A DNA stretch of 64,000 nucleotides from an uncultured Cytophagales bacterium. GTDB taxonomy: Bacteria; Bacteroidota; Bacteroidia; Cytophagales; Thermoflexibacteraceae. Each line of letters begins with the position of its first letter. Position 1 is the first letter of the stretch. The notes under the pieces were generated by a model that saw only the letters and a program-made list of their open reading frames with translations, searched no databases and was not told where the DNA came from. The stretch lies in assembly GCA_938039675.1 (NCBI GenBank), contig CALHUI010000007.1, forward strand, positions 186,001 through 250,000, written 5' to 3'. A program made the translations under genes and the position numbers. Shown here one piece after another: positions 28,405 to 37,612 of this stretch.

Positions 28405-29427
28405 ATGAACACCCTGCTTGTCAACCAATCGCTGCGTACTTTCAATACTTTCGGCATTGATGCCGCTACTCATTATTTTATGGAAGTGGACAGCGTCGCA
28501 GCCTTGCAAAATGCCCTGCAACTACCCGAAATTCAAGATTTACCATTACTGGTGCTCGGGGGTGGCAGTAATCTGCTCCTCACCCGCAATTTTGAAGGCT
28601 TTGTGCTGAAAATCAATCTGAAAGGCATTGAATTACTGCATGAAGACGCGCAGTTTTACTACGTGCGGGCAGGTGCAGGTGAAAACTGGCACAGCTTTGT
28701 ACAACACTGCATCGCCAACGATTGGGCAGGCGTGGAAAACCTGTCACTCATTCCCGGTACGGTGGGCGCTGCACCTATACAGAACATCGGCGCTTATGGT
28801 GTGGAGTTGAAAGATGTTTTTTATGAATTGCAGGCGCTTGCCATTGCCGACGGCAGTTTGCATACGTTTTCACACAGGGATTGTCGGTTTGGTTATCGGG
28901 AAAGTGTTTTTAAACACGAAGCCAGAGGAAAATACATCATCACATCGGTAACTTTTCGCTTGCGCAAAACACCGCAAATTAATATTTCATATGGTGCCAT
29001 CTGCCAAATATTGGAAGCGATGGGCATCAGTTCACCGACGATTGCCGACGTAAGCCGCGCTGTGATTCACATTCGCCAGAGCAAATTACCCGACCCTGCG
29101 CAATTGGGCAATGCAGGCAGCTTTTTCAAAAATCCCGAAATCCCGAAGGTACAATACGATGAACTCAAAAACCGCTATCCTAACCTGCCCGGCTACCCGA
29201 CCCCCCACCCCGACCAGATGAAAATAGCCGCAGGCTGGCTAATTGAACAATGCGGCTGGAAAGGCAAACGAGTGGGCAACACGGGTGCACACAAAGACCA
29301 AGCCTTAGTATTGGTAAACTATGGCGGGGCAAGTGGTGCGGAAATTTGGCAGTTGGCACAACAGATTCAGGCTTCGGTAGCTGACCGCTTCGGCGTACAA
29401 TTGCAGCCGGAGGTGAATGTAGTGTAG
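28405..29427 (+). CDS. murB: UDP-N-acetylenolpyruvoylglucosamine reductase (type I)
   Basis: MurB reduces UDP-GlcNAc-enolpyruvate to UDP-MurNAc with NADPH and FAD in cell-wall synthesis. The 340-residue product has NTFGIDAAT at the N-terminus, the FAD site VLGGGSNLLLT and SLIPGTVGAAPIQNIGAYG, the CRFGYRESVFK arginine segment, GNAGSFFKNP (catalytic serine) and a C-terminal glutamate in LQPEVNVV. The extra loop near LIEQCGWKG and its overall length make it type I. The ATG at 28405 is used; an in-frame extension upstream overlaps the divergent helicase. It is followed by cca 35 nt later. Confidence 0.95.
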   Translation: MNTLLVNQSLRTFNTFGIDAATHYFMEVDSVAALQNALQLPEIQDLPLLVLGGGSNLLLTRNFEGFVLKINLKGIELLHEDAQFYYVRAGAGENWHSFVQHCIANDWAGVENLSLIPGTVGAAPIQNIGAYGVELKDVFYELQALAIADGSLHTFSHRDCRFGYRESVFKHEARGKYIITSVTFRLRKTPQINISYGAICQILEAMGISSPTIADVSRAVIHIRQSKLPDPAQLGNAGSFFKNPEIPKVQYDELKNRYPNLPGYPTPHPDQMKIAAGWLIEQCGWKGKRVGNTGAHKDQALVLVNYGGASGAEIWQLAQQIQASVADRFGVQLQPEVNVV

Positions 29428-29462
29428 TCGCCCGCAAACCAAAAATCATTGTATTTTTGCAT

Positions 29463-30911
29463 ATGAATTTTGCCGAATTACTGCACCAAACGCCTGTATT
29501 CATGCAGGTAGCGGAGGCCGCACACGAACTTAATGTACCCGGCTACATGGTAGGTGGCTATGTGCGCGACCTTGTGCTACGTCGCCATCACAAGCCCGAT
29601 GTAGATTTTGTTTGCGTAGGCAGCGGTATCTGCTGGGCAGAGCGCGTTGCCGAGCGCTTAGAGGCACTCTACGGGCAACCGGTCAGCCTTGCGGTGTACA
29701 AAAACTTCGGCACGGCAATGGTACAAGCCCCCGATATGACGCTGGAATTTGTCGGGGCACGAAAGGAGTCTTACCGCGCCGATTCCCGCAAGCCCATTGT
29801 GGAAGACGGCACCCTGCAAGACGACCAACTGCGCCGCGATTTTACTATCAACGCCATGGCTATCAGCTTGAACAAGGCAGACTTCGGCACGCTGATAGAC
29901 CCCTTCGACGGGCAGGGCGACCTGCGGCGAAAACTCATCAAAACACCCTTAGACCCCGATATTACATTTTCGGACGACCCGCTGCGCATGATGCGGGCAA
30001 TCCGATTCGCCACACAACTCAATTTTGACATTGCGCCCGAAACCTTTGAGGCAATCATCCGCAACCGCGAGCGCATATCTATCCTTTCCATGGAGCGCAT
30101 CACGGACGAGTTGAACAAAATCATCCTCTCTAATGTGCCTTCTTATGGATTTAAACTGCTGTTTATCAGTGAACTGTTGCATCAGTTTTTCCCTGAAATG
30201 GTGGCGCTGCACGGTGTAGAAACCGTCAATGGACATTCGCACAAAGACAACTTCTACCATACACTCAAAGTATTAGACAACCTCTGTGCCTATTCAGATG
30301 ACCTCTGGCTGCGCTGGGCTGCCATTCTGCACGACATCGCCAAGCCGGCCACGAAGCGCTACTACCCTAAACAGGGCTGGACGTTCTACGGGCACGAAGA
30401 GAAAGGCGCACGCATGGTGCCGCACATTTTCCGCCGCCTCAAACTGCCGATGAACGAAAAAATGAAGTTTGTACAAAAACTCGTTCGTCTGCATTTGCGC
30501 CCCATTGCATTGGTGAAAGAAACCGTAACCGACTCTGCCATCCGTCGCCTGTTGTTTGAAGCCGGCGATGACATTGACTGCCTGATGAAACTTTGCCGCG
30601 CCGATATTACCTCCAAAGACGGCGCAAAAGTGAAAAAATACCTACAAAATTTTGACCGTGTAGAACAAAAAATTGCCGAGGTAGAAGCTCGCGACAAAAT
30701 TCGCAATTTTCAACCCGTTATTACCGGAGAAATTATCATGGAAACTTTTAATATTACTCCGGGAAAAGCCGTCGGCGATATCAAAATTCAAGTGCGGGAA
30801 GCTATATTAGACGGGAAAATCCGCAACCAATTTGAAGAAGCTTATCCTTTCATGCTGGAAATAGGCAAAAAATTAGGCTATGAGCCTGTCAAAATCATTA
30901 CACAAGCATAG
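29463..30911 (+). CDS. cca: CCA tRNA nucleotidyltransferase, HD domain
   Basis: Adds or repairs the 3' CCA of tRNA. The 482-residue protein carries the class II polymerase-beta fold: GGYVRDLVLRRHHKPDVDFV (GG-x(n)-RD plus DxD, about 32-51), the RRDFTINAMA motif and the DPLRMMRAIRFATQL RNA-binding segment. A C-terminal HD phosphohydrolase domain follows (HSHKDNFYHTLKVL...AAILHDIAKP, about 260-300). Bacteroidota often have this single HD-type enzyme. Start at the ATG at 29463; an ATG two codons upstream is equally open. Its stop codon lies 5 nt before the next start, giving tight spacing. Confidence 0.93.
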   Translation: MNFAELLHQTPVFMQVAEAAHELNVPGYMVGGYVRDLVLRRHHKPDVDFVCVGSGICWAERVAERLEALYGQPVSLAVYKNFGTAMVQAPDMTLEFVGARKESYRADSRKPIVEDGTLQDDQLRRDFTINAMAISLNKADFGTLIDPFDGQGDLRRKLIKTPLDPDITFSDDPLRMMRAIRFATQLNFDIAPETFEAIIRNRERISILSMERITDELNKIILSNVPSYGFKLLFISELLHQFFPEMVALHGVETVNGHSHKDNFYHTLKVLDNLCAYSDDLWLRWAAILHDIAKPATKRYYPKQGWTFYGHEEKGARMVPHIFRRLKLPMNEKMKFVQKLVRLHLRPIALVKETVTDSAIRRLLFEAGDDIDCLMKLCRADITSKDGAKVKKYLQNFDRVEQKIAEVEARDKIRNFQPVITGEIIMETFNITPGKAVGDIKIQVREAILDGKIRNQFEEAYPFMLEIGKKLGYEPVKIITQA

Positions 30912-30915
30912 TTGG

Positions 30916-31890
30916 ATGTTGCAAGGAACAAAAATTGTTGTTACCGGAGGCGCAGGCTTCATTGGCAGTAATCTGTGTGAATACCTGCTAGCGCAAGGCG
31001 CATCAGTCGTTTGTTTAGATAATCTCTCAACAGGCAGTAGAGAAAATATAACCGATTTAGAAAAAAATCCTCATTTTACCTTCATCCAAGGTGATATCCG
31101 CGATTTATCAACTTGCCTTGCGGCCTTTGCCAGAGCCGACTATGTGCTGCATCAGGCTGCGCTCGGTTCTGTGCCGCGTTCTATTAAAGACCCTCACACT
31201 ACCAACGAAATAAATGTGGCGGGCTTTCTCAATGCGCTTGAAGCCGCACGTCAGACAGGCGTAAAGCGTTTTGTCTATGCTTCCAGTTCATCGGTTTACG
31301 GCGACCTGACTGAATCGCCCAAGGTAGAAGAGCGCACGGGCAACCTGCTGTCGCCTTATGCGGTCAGCAAATACACTAATGAGTTATATGCAGGTGTTTA
31401 TCAGTTGTTGCACGGGCTTCCCTGCATTGGTCTGCGCTACTTCAACGTATTCGGCAGAAGACAAAACCCGCTGGGCGAGTATGCTGCGGTAGTCCCCCGA
31501 TTTATCAACCAGCTGAAAAAAGGCGAACGACCCACTATTTTCGGCGATGGCACGCAATCGCGCGATTTTACCTACATAGACAATGTGATTCAGGCGAATG
31601 TAAAAGCCTTGACAAGCTCCCCTGAATCGACGGGTAAGTGCTATAACGTTGCTTGTGGCGCAACCATTTCGCTGAATCAATTATTTGCTACCATGGTATC
31701 ACTCGCAGCCCGTTATCAGCCCGACGTAGTCAATATTCAGCCGATATATGCGCCCCCCCGTCCGGGCGATATCCCGTTTTCACTGGCAAGCATCGAACGC
31801 AGTAAAAAGCTGTTAGATTACCATCCTACACACTCTTTTGAAGAAGGTTTGGCAGAAGCCATCGATTGGTATTGGACGCAGGACTATTAG
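30916..31890 (+). CDS. NAD-dependent UDP-N-acetylhexosamine 4-epimerase (WbpP/TviC type SDR)
   Basis: A 324-residue extended short-chain dehydrogenase that probably interconverts UDP-GlcNAc and UDP-GalNAc (or their uronates) for surface glycan. Seen: the NAD motif VTGGAGFIGSNL, the serine/tyrosine/lysine triad in YASSSSVYGD and SPYAVSKYTNEL, HQAALGSVPRSIKDP, YFNVFGRRQNPLGEYAAVVPRF (the WbpP-type substrate loop) and DGTQSRDFTYIDNVI. The WbpP-like ALGSVPRS and GRRQ segments favour N-acetylated substrates over plain glucose. The start lies 5 nt after cca. It is 20 kb from the glycan locus at the right end. Confidence 0.87.
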   Translation: MLQGTKIVVTGGAGFIGSNLCEYLLAQGASVVCLDNLSTGSRENITDLEKNPHFTFIQGDIRDLSTCLAAFARADYVLHQAALGSVPRSIKDPHTTNEINVAGFLNALEAARQTGVKRFVYASSSSVYGDLTESPKVEERTGNLLSPYAVSKYTNELYAGVYQLLHGLPCIGLRYFNVFGRRQNPLGEYAAVVPRFINQLKKGERPTIFGDGTQSRDFTYIDNVIQANVKALTSSPESTGKCYNVACGATISLNQLFATMVSLAARYQPDVVNIQPIYAPPRPGDIPFSLASIERSKKLLDYHPTHSFEEGLAEAIDWYWTQDY

Positions 31891-31923
31891 TGATAGCAAG
31901 GCGCATAGACAAAACAAGTCAGT

Positions 31924-31950
31924 ATTTCGGACTTCGGACTTGGGATTTGG
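31924..31950 (+). repeat. Dispersed ATTTCGGACTTCGGACTTGGGA-type motif, copy 3
   Basis: Longest member of the short motif family (others at 16524-16538 and 19628-19645), with internal TTCGGACT repetition, 34 nt after the epimerase stop codon. Confidence 0.55.
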
Positions 31951-32030
31951 AAGTTAAAAAACAACGAAAACCCCATCCGCAACCATCTTTGTGACTTTGT
32001 TATGCAATTGAAATTGTTTGATACTCTTAT

Positions 32031-32087
32031 TTAAAAATATTACAGCTTTAAAAATATTACAGCACTCGCATTTGAAAATGTGAGTGC
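32031..32087. repeat. Tandem 16-nt repeat next to a hairpin
   Basis: TTAAAAATATTACAGC occurs twice at a 17-nt period (32031-32046 and 32048-32063). It abuts an inverted repeat GCACTCGCATTT / AAATGTGAGTGC (32062-32087; one GU pair). The region lies between the epimerase and the decayed dehydrogenase; it could be the remnant terminator of the latter. Confidence 0.55.
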
Positions 32088-32860
32088 CGATAAAAGCCAA
32101 ACGACAGCCTAATAAGCTTGCCATCTTATCACAAGCACCTCTGCATTGACAAAACTTGAATCGTCACCGGCCCAAAAAAGCTGCTTTAGCAATTTCAATA
32201 GGCTCACCTATGCGCGGGTTTAACATCATCCCTGACATGATTCTGTCATTGACCAAAGGAGTAATTTTAGTGAAATCTATGGTTTCGCTGATGCTTGTAT
32301 TTACCACCCCCGACACAATGACATTGCAACGAATCCCTGATTTGCTGTACATAAAGCCCGTATTTTTGGTCAAACCGATGAGTGCACGTTTGCCGGCAAT
32401 CGGTATAAGCTGCGCCTACACGTATCCCCTGCAAACCTCCTACCGAAGCAATATTGGTGATGTTGCTGCTGCCTTTGGCAAGAAAAATTTTGACAGCACT
32501 GCGCATGGTCTTCATCGGACATTCTGCGCTCGCTTTCATCACCTTATCCCACATGGCATTATCCAACTCTCCTACAGGAGCAAAGTGTTCCATAATGCCC
32601 GCCGCATCATTCACCACAATATCCAAAATGCCGAATTGCAATACTGCCATTTGAATCATGTTTTGGATGCCAGTATCTACTGCCATATTGGCAAGTATGG
32701 TAACAACCTGCCCGCCTGATTGTGTAATTTCCTCGCGAAGGGTATCCAAACGTGCCTGTTGATATCGGCGGCTACTACTTTGCAACCTTCGGCCGCAAAA
32801 AGAAGGGCTATGGCTTTCCCACTCCCGTGTGACGGCCACTTTGTTTGTCAGTTGTAATCA
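32085..32860 (-). pseudogene. Decayed short-chain dehydrogenase/reductase
   Basis: Fragments of a classical SDR are in three frames. The first has a weak VAVT at the start; another frame reads AIALLFAAEGCKVVAADIN. The main frame starts ARLDTLREEITQSGGQV and reads NDAAGIMEHFAPVGEL, NITNIASVGGLQGI and AAYT. A frame change at about 32400 leads to ALIGLTKNTGFMYSKSGIRCN and IGEPIEIAKAAFL, and another near 32165 to DDSSFVNAEVLVI. The glycine-rich cofactor loop and the start codon are destroyed, and the catalytic tyrosine region is interrupted. Shifts lie near 32760, 32825, 32400 and 32170. It is clearly non-functional. The original substrate cannot be told; the YTAxKHALIGLTK region is typical of glucose-dehydrogenase-like SDRs. 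Confidence 0.85.
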
Positions 32861-32871
32861 GAGTTAAAAAA

Positions 32872-33472
32872 TTAGGGCTGAATTCCGGGCTTTACAAGTG
32901 TTCCCTTGTTGTAAATATCAGCCAGTGCAATCATACACTGGCCAATTGGGATGGTTCTGCTTTTGTCTTTGGCAGACTTGAGCAACCAATCGTCTTCGGG
33001 TGTGCGGGTAGAAGTATCTACCGAAACACGCTCATAATCAACTACTACGTGCTGAGGTACATCGGGGATGGTTTTGTAGCATTCAAACTTTTCGGTTAAG
33101 TCATAAACAGCCGTGCTTTCGGGAAGTACTTCAATCACAATATTGGGATTGAGCAATACGTCTATCCCTTTTTGGCGTTTTTCGGCAAATTTTACCTCAT
33201 CGTACACAATCACCACATTGGCGTAAACATAGCGTTGGCAATCAAGAATATGCATGAGCATATCGCCGGGATATATCCGGCAGTTTTTATTTTTCCTGAC
33301 GAGTATAAAGCTCACCTATCAAATTGCTGACAATCAGATTGTTCGGTTCTTGTGCACCTGCCATTGCCACAATTTCGCCGGCGTGGTATTCGCTTTTGTA
33401 TTCTTCCTGCAATTCCTGAACGAGGTAGGCTTCTTCTTTGGGCGAAAGGTACGAAACAGGATTTATACGCAT
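32872..33472 (-). pseudogene. Frameshifted Uma2 family (DUF820) nuclease-like gene
   Basis: The N-terminal part (33287-33472: YLSPKEEAYLV, YKSEYHAGEIVAMAGA, NLIVSNLIGELYTR) runs into a stop. The continuation (NKNCRIYPGDMLMHI, VVIVYDEVKF, NPNIVIEVLPEST, ALADIYNK) is in the next frame down to 32872. A single indel in the A5 run at 33284-33294 (minus strand) restores one frame of about 200 codons, the normal Uma2 length. Uma2 proteins are PD-(D/E)XK-like. Here the usual Pro-Asp before the VVVV strand reads Ala-Asn, so the metal-binding aspartate is also lost. The family is expanded in cyanobacteria and Bacteroidota with mobile distribution. Confidence 0.85.
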
Positions 33473-33548
33473 ATTGACAATATTTCAAATACATACAGCC
33501 TCTTGCATATTTTCATGTTAAAAAGTAGTTACATTCCGGTATATCACA

Positions 33549-33556
33549 TACATTTG
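33549..33556 (+). promoter_or_regulatory. Candidate -7 element upstream of the HupE/UreJ gene
   Basis: TACATTTG, exact TAnnTTTG, 38 nt before the ATG; no exact TTG at the expected spacing. Confidence 0.4.
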
Positions 33557-33594
33557 CGAAAACTATCCTGATTTTCAACACATAAAGCAAGTAC

Positions 33595-34185
33595 ATGTCC
33601 GACTTTCAATTGTACCTTGTCGAAGGTTTCAGGCACATCTCTGATTTAGGCGCGTATGACCACATTCTGTTTATCACCGCTTTGTGCGCCATTTATCAAC
33701 TTTCCGAATGGAAGAAAATCCTGATTTTGGTTACTGCTTTCACTATCGGGCACTCTGTTACTCTTGCGCTGGCAACGCTCCGCATTGTTTCTTTTCCGAC
33801 AGAAGTCATTGAATTTCTCATTCCTATTACCATCGTTATCACGTGTCTATTTAATTTCTTTTCAGCAACAGACAGCAGGAACATCACCAAACAGCTCATG
33901 GGCTATCGCTATGTAACGGCGGCACTTTTCGGGCTGATTCACGGATTAGGTTTCTCTAATTTTCTGCGCAGCATGTTAGGCAAAGAGGAAAGTATCGTTA
34001 CACCACTTTTTGCATTCAACGTTGGGCTGGAAATCGGACAACTGGCAATTGTGTTTGCCATCTTGTTACTTTCAGGCGTAATGACTAATTTTCTGAAAGT
34101 GAAACAAAGAGAGTGGAATCTCATCCTTTCAGGCATTGTTTCAGGCATATCAATCACACTGATACAAAAAACATGGATTTTTTAA
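33595..34185 (+). CDS. HupE/UreJ family membrane protein
   Basis: A 196-residue protein with five or six membrane helices and the family signature FRHISDLGAYDHILF (histidine plus aspartate-histidine near residues 12-25), then AFTIGHSVTLALA and FGLIHGLGFSNFL, whose histidines resemble the metal-transport sites of HupE/UreJ nickel/cobalt permeases. No hydrogenase or urease genes are nearby. In Bacteroidota this subfamily usually stands alone before a peptidase or other exported protein, so metal transport is only a suggestion from the motifs. The M1 peptidase starts 16 nt downstream, so the two are likely one operon. Confidence 0.85.
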   Translation: MSDFQLYLVEGFRHISDLGAYDHILFITALCAIYQLSEWKKILILVTAFTIGHSVTLALATLRIVSFPTEVIEFLIPITIVITCLFNFFSATDSRNITKQLMGYRYVTAALFGLIHGLGFSNFLRSMLGKEESIVTPLFAFNVGLEIGQLAIVFAILLLSGVMTNFLKVKQREWNLILSGIVSGISITLIQKTWIF

Positions 34186-34201
34186 AAAATTTTGTTCAAT
34201 C

Positions 34202-36604
34202 ATGAATAGACTATTTGGACTGTTGAGCAAAGGGCTGGCGGTTTGTCTGATGGCAGCAGCATGGAATGCTTTGGCACAAACACCGCGCAAAGCCGATTAC
34301 GTAAACAGGGCAGCCCAAAAGTTTGCTCAATTAGGCACTGAACTGCCTACGCCCAATTCTTTCCGCACAGCCTCAGGTGCGCCCGGTTATAACTACTGGC
34401 AGCAGCGCGCCGACTATGACATCAAGGTGCGCTTAGACGATGAAAAACAGCGCATCAGCGGCGATGAAGTAATCACCTACTTCAACAACTCACCCGACCC
34501 GCTCACCTACTTGTGGTTGCAGTTAGACCAAAACATCTTGGACAAAGAATCGGACACCTACAAAACTGCCACAGGCAAAATAGAAGAGCGCATGAGTAGC
34601 AGCGAACTTAACGCACAGTTCGACCGCAGTTTCGATGGCGGACACAAAATCCAGTACGTGCGTGATGCAACGACCAATCGCCCGCTGCCCTATACCATTG
34701 TTAAAACGATGATGCGCGTAGAGTTACCACGTCCGTTGCGCAAAGGCGAAAACTTCAAAATGGCTATCGGCTGGAACTACAACATCAACGACCGCAAAAA
34801 TCCTGCGTTGCGTGCTGGCTCGCGCGGCGGTGCCGATTTCTTTCCCGAAGACGGCAACTGGCTGTACAGCATCACCCAGTGGTTTCCCCGCATGGCGGTT
34901 TATGACGACTATAACGGCTGGCAACACAAGCAATTCCTTGGTCAGGGTGAGTTCACGCTGCCTTTTGGCAATTACAAAGTGGCTATCACCGTTCCGGCAG
35001 ACCATATCGTAGGAGCAACCGGCGAATGTCAGAACTATTCACAGGTGCTGACTTCTGAGCAATTGCGCCGCTGGGAGCAAGCCAAAACAGCGAAAAAACC
35101 TGTGGTAATTGCTACACAGGAAGAAGCCGTTGCCCGCGAAAAAACCCGTGCAACAGGCACTAAAACATGGGTGTATTATGCACAAAACGTGCGCGACTTT
35201 GCTTGGACAAGCTCGCGTAAATTCATCTGGGATGCAATGGGTGTAAACATTGGCGGACGTACCGTAATGGCCATGTCGTACTACCCCAAAGAAGGGAACC
35301 CGCTTTGGGGGCAATACTCAACCGAAGTAGTAGCTCATACGCTGCGTGTTTACTCCAAATACACCATTGACTATCCGTATCCGGTAGCCATCTCGGTAGA
35401 TGCCGAAAACGGTATGGAATATCCGATGATTTGCTTTAACTACGGTCGCCCCGAAAAAGACGGCACCTACTCCGAGCGCATCAAATACGGCATGATTAGC
35501 GTAATCATCCACGAAGTAGGACACAACTTCTTCCCGATGATTATCAACTCCGACGAACGCCAATGGACATGGATGGACGAAGGCTTGAATACATTCGTTC
35601 AATATCTGACCGAACAGGAATGGGAACGCAACTACCCATCGCGCCGCGGACCTGCCCGCTATATTACCGACTACATGAAGGCTGACCCTAATACTTTGGA
35701 GCCTATTATGACCAACTCCGAGTCGATACAAAATCTTGGGGCTAATGCCTATGGAAAGGCTGCCACGGGGCTGAACATATTACGTGAGACCATCATGGGG
35801 CGCGAACTTTTTGATTATGCCTTTAAAGAATATGCGCGCCGCTGGGCTTTCAAACACCCGACTCCCGCAGACTTCTTCCGCACAATGGAAGATGCTTCGG
35901 GTATCGATTTGGATTGGTTTTGGCGCGGTTGGTTCTACACTACCGACTACTGCGATATTGCTATTGAAAATGTCATTGAAGCCGTACCATCCACAGGCAA
36001 CCCCGAAGTAGAAAAACCATTTGCTAAAGCTAAAGCCATGGGCGGCGAACGTGAAGATATTGGTATCATCCGCAACCGCACCGACATAAAGCAAACTGCC
36101 ACCGAAGCTAATCCGGCATTGAATGACTTCTACAATACCTACGACCCGTTTGCAGCTACTAAAACCGACAAAGAAAATTATCAGCGCTACTTAGCCACGC
36201 TTGGCGATGAGGAGAAGAAGATGATTGAAAGCAAAAACTTCTTCTATCAGATTGACTTCAAAAACTACGGCGAACTGGTTATGCCTGTAATTGTTGAGTT
36301 TGAATTTGAGGACGGCACCCGCGAACTGCAACGCATCCCTGCCGAAATCTGGCGCAAAAACGATAAGGAAGTGAGCAAAATTTTCAAAACAGAGAAGCGC
36401 GTAAAGCAAATATACTTAGACCCTTATCAAGAAACAGCCGACATCAACATGGAAAACAACTTCTTCCCGAGAAAGAGTCAACCTTCCCGCTTTGAAATTT
36501 TCAAACAACGCCAAATGGGTCGCGGCGCAACAGGCGGTGCCGAAAACCCCATGCAGCGTGCCCTTCGCGAAAACCGCAGCACACCTAACGGTGGCAATGA
36601 ATAA
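34202..36604 (+). CDS. Secreted M1 family zinc aminopeptidase
   Basis: An 800-residue exported metallopeptidase: signal peptide (LAVCLMAAAWNALAQ), an N-terminal beta-rich domain, and a gluzincin catalytic domain with HEVGH (His437, His441) and the third zinc ligand Glu460 in WMDEGLNTF, exactly 18 residues after the second histidine. The exopeptidase motif near residues 395-405 reads ENGMEYPMI instead of the classic GAMEN, as in the periplasmic Bacteroidota branch. The C-terminus (YQETADINMENNFFP, then a low-complexity Gly/Arg tail) has no clear T9SS sorting domain, so it is probably periplasmic. It is followed by a strong terminator. Confidence 0.9.
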   Translation: MNRLFGLLSKGLAVCLMAAAWNALAQTPRKADYVNRAAQKFAQLGTELPTPNSFRTASGAPGYNYWQQRADYDIKVRLDDEKQRISGDEVITYFNNSPDPLTYLWLQLDQNILDKESDTYKTATGKIEERMSSSELNAQFDRSFDGGHKIQYVRDATTNRPLPYTIVKTMMRVELPRPLRKGENFKMAIGWNYNINDRKNPALRAGSRGGADFFPEDGNWLYSITQWFPRMAVYDDYNGWQHKQFLGQGEFTLPFGNYKVAITVPADHIVGATGECQNYSQVLTSEQLRRWEQAKTAKKPVVIATQEEAVAREKTRATGTKTWVYYAQNVRDFAWTSSRKFIWDAMGVNIGGRTVMAMSYYPKEGNPLWGQYSTEVVAHTLRVYSKYTIDYPYPVAISVDAENGMEYPMICFNYGRPEKDGTYSERIKYGMISVIIHEVGHNFFPMIINSDERQWTWMDEGLNTFVQYLTEQEWERNYPSRRGPARYITDYMKADPNTLEPIMTNSESIQNLGANAYGKAATGLNILRETIMGRELFDYAFKEYARRWAFKHPTPADFFRTMEDASGIDLDWFWRGWFYTTDYCDIAIENVIEAVPSTGNPEVEKPFAKAKAMGGEREDIGIIRNRTDIKQTATEANPALNDFYNTYDPFAATKTDKENYQRYLATLGDEEKKMIESKNFFYQIDFKNYGELVMPVIVEFEFEDGTRELQRIPAEIWRKNDKEVSKIFKTEKRVKQIYLDPYQETADINMENNFFPRKSQPSRFEIFKQRQMGRGATGGAENPMQRALRENRSTPNGGNE

Positions 36605-36639
36605 TATTTCCGTCTAACAAAAAGACCGCACAACCGTTT

Positions 36640-36673
36640 AACAACCTTACAGGGGTAATTCTGTAAGGTTGTT
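36640..36673 (+). terminator. Terminator after the M1 peptidase
   Basis: Perfect 13-bp stem AACAACCTTACAG (36640-36652) / CTGTAAGGTTGTT (36661-36673) with an 8-nt loop and a T-rich 3' flank. It ends only 19 nt before the next ATG, so the next gene's promoter must overlap it or read-through occurs. Confidence 0.85.
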
Positions 36674-36692
36674 TGTTTATTCCGAATCAATC

Positions 36693-37610
36693 ATGCAACG
36701 AGTACTCATCACTGGTGGCACTGGGCTTGTAGGCAGCCATCTTACGAAACTATTATTAGAAAAAGGCTACGATGTATGCTGGCTGGGGCGAACCTCGGAT
36801 ACAGCCGCTAAGATTATAAAATATAAATGGGATATTGGCAAAGGCTACATAGACCCCGAAGCCCTTGCCCAAACCGATTATATCATCCACTTGGCGGGGG
36901 CCGGCGTAGCAGATAAGCCTTGGACAACCACACGCAAACAGGAAATCTTGGAAAGCCGCACGCACTCTACCGCCCTGCTGACCAAGGCATTGCGCGAAAT
37001 GTCGCATCGGGTAAAGGCAGTTATTGCTGCAAGTGCCATCGGGCTATACGGATTGGATACAGCCGACCGCCTGCTGACGGAAAATGCCCCCGCAGGTCAG
37101 GATTTTCTGGCGCGTGTAGTGCAGGCTTGGGAAGCCGAAACCGATTTGATTGCCCAATCAGGCCTCCGCACGGTGAAACTGCGCATTGGCATTGTATTGA
37201 GCAATAAAGGTGGTGCTTTGCCCAAATTGGTGCAACCCATACGACTATGTGTAGGTGCACCAATTGGCAGCGGCAAACAATGGATGTCGTGGATTCACAT
37301 AGACGACCTTTGCCGCATGTTCATTTGGGCAATGGAAAATCCGCAGGCAACAGGAGCTTACAACGCCGTAGCGCCCAATCCTGCCACGAACGAAGCGGTT
37401 ACCAAAACCGTCGGTAAAATTTTGCATCGCCCGATTCTGCCGCTTAACGTGCCGGCTTTCACCATCAAACTCATTTTTGGCGAAATGGGAAACATTATAC
37501 TCGGCGGCAATAAAGTAAGCAGCCGGCGCATGGAGCAAGAAGGCTTCGTTTTCAGATACCCGCAGTTGGAAGAGGCTTTGCACGATTTGTTGGCAGTACA
37601 AACCGTCTAA
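36693..37610 (+). CDS. TIGR01777 family NAD(P)-dependent epimerase/oxidoreductase
   Basis: A 305-residue atypical SDR (YfcH/SulA-like family). It begins MQRVLITGGTGLVGSHLTKLL (cofactor loop), has HLAGAGVADKPWTTTRKQEI, ASAIGLYGLDTADR (the usual S-A-x-x-x-Y-G motif), VKLRIGIVLSNKGGALPKLV and WMSWIHIDDL, and closes with the DUF1731-like region GEMGNIILGGNKVSSRRMEQEGF. The substrate is unknown; relatives are linked with cell division or sugar chemistry but no reaction is established. The ATG at 36693 is used because it is directly followed by the cofactor loop. It converges on the site-2 protease gene with 2 bp between stops. Confidence 0.88.
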   Translation: MQRVLITGGTGLVGSHLTKLLLEKGYDVCWLGRTSDTAAKIIKYKWDIGKGYIDPEALAQTDYIIHLAGAGVADKPWTTTRKQEILESRTHSTALLTKALREMSHRVKAVIAASAIGLYGLDTADRLLTENAPAGQDFLARVVQAWEAETDLIAQSGLRTVKLRIGIVLSNKGGALPKLVQPIRLCVGAPIGSGKQWMSWIHIDDLCRMFIWAMENPQATGAYNAVAPNPATNEAVTKTVGKILHRPILPLNVPAFTIKLIFGEMGNIILGGNKVSSRRMEQEGFVFRYPQLEEALHDLLAVQTV

Positions 37611-37612
37611 GG

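Noticed and set aside
32031-32063. Tandem AT-rich repeat as a CRISPR array
   Set aside because: Only two copies with a 17-nt period and no spacer; no cas genes in the window.
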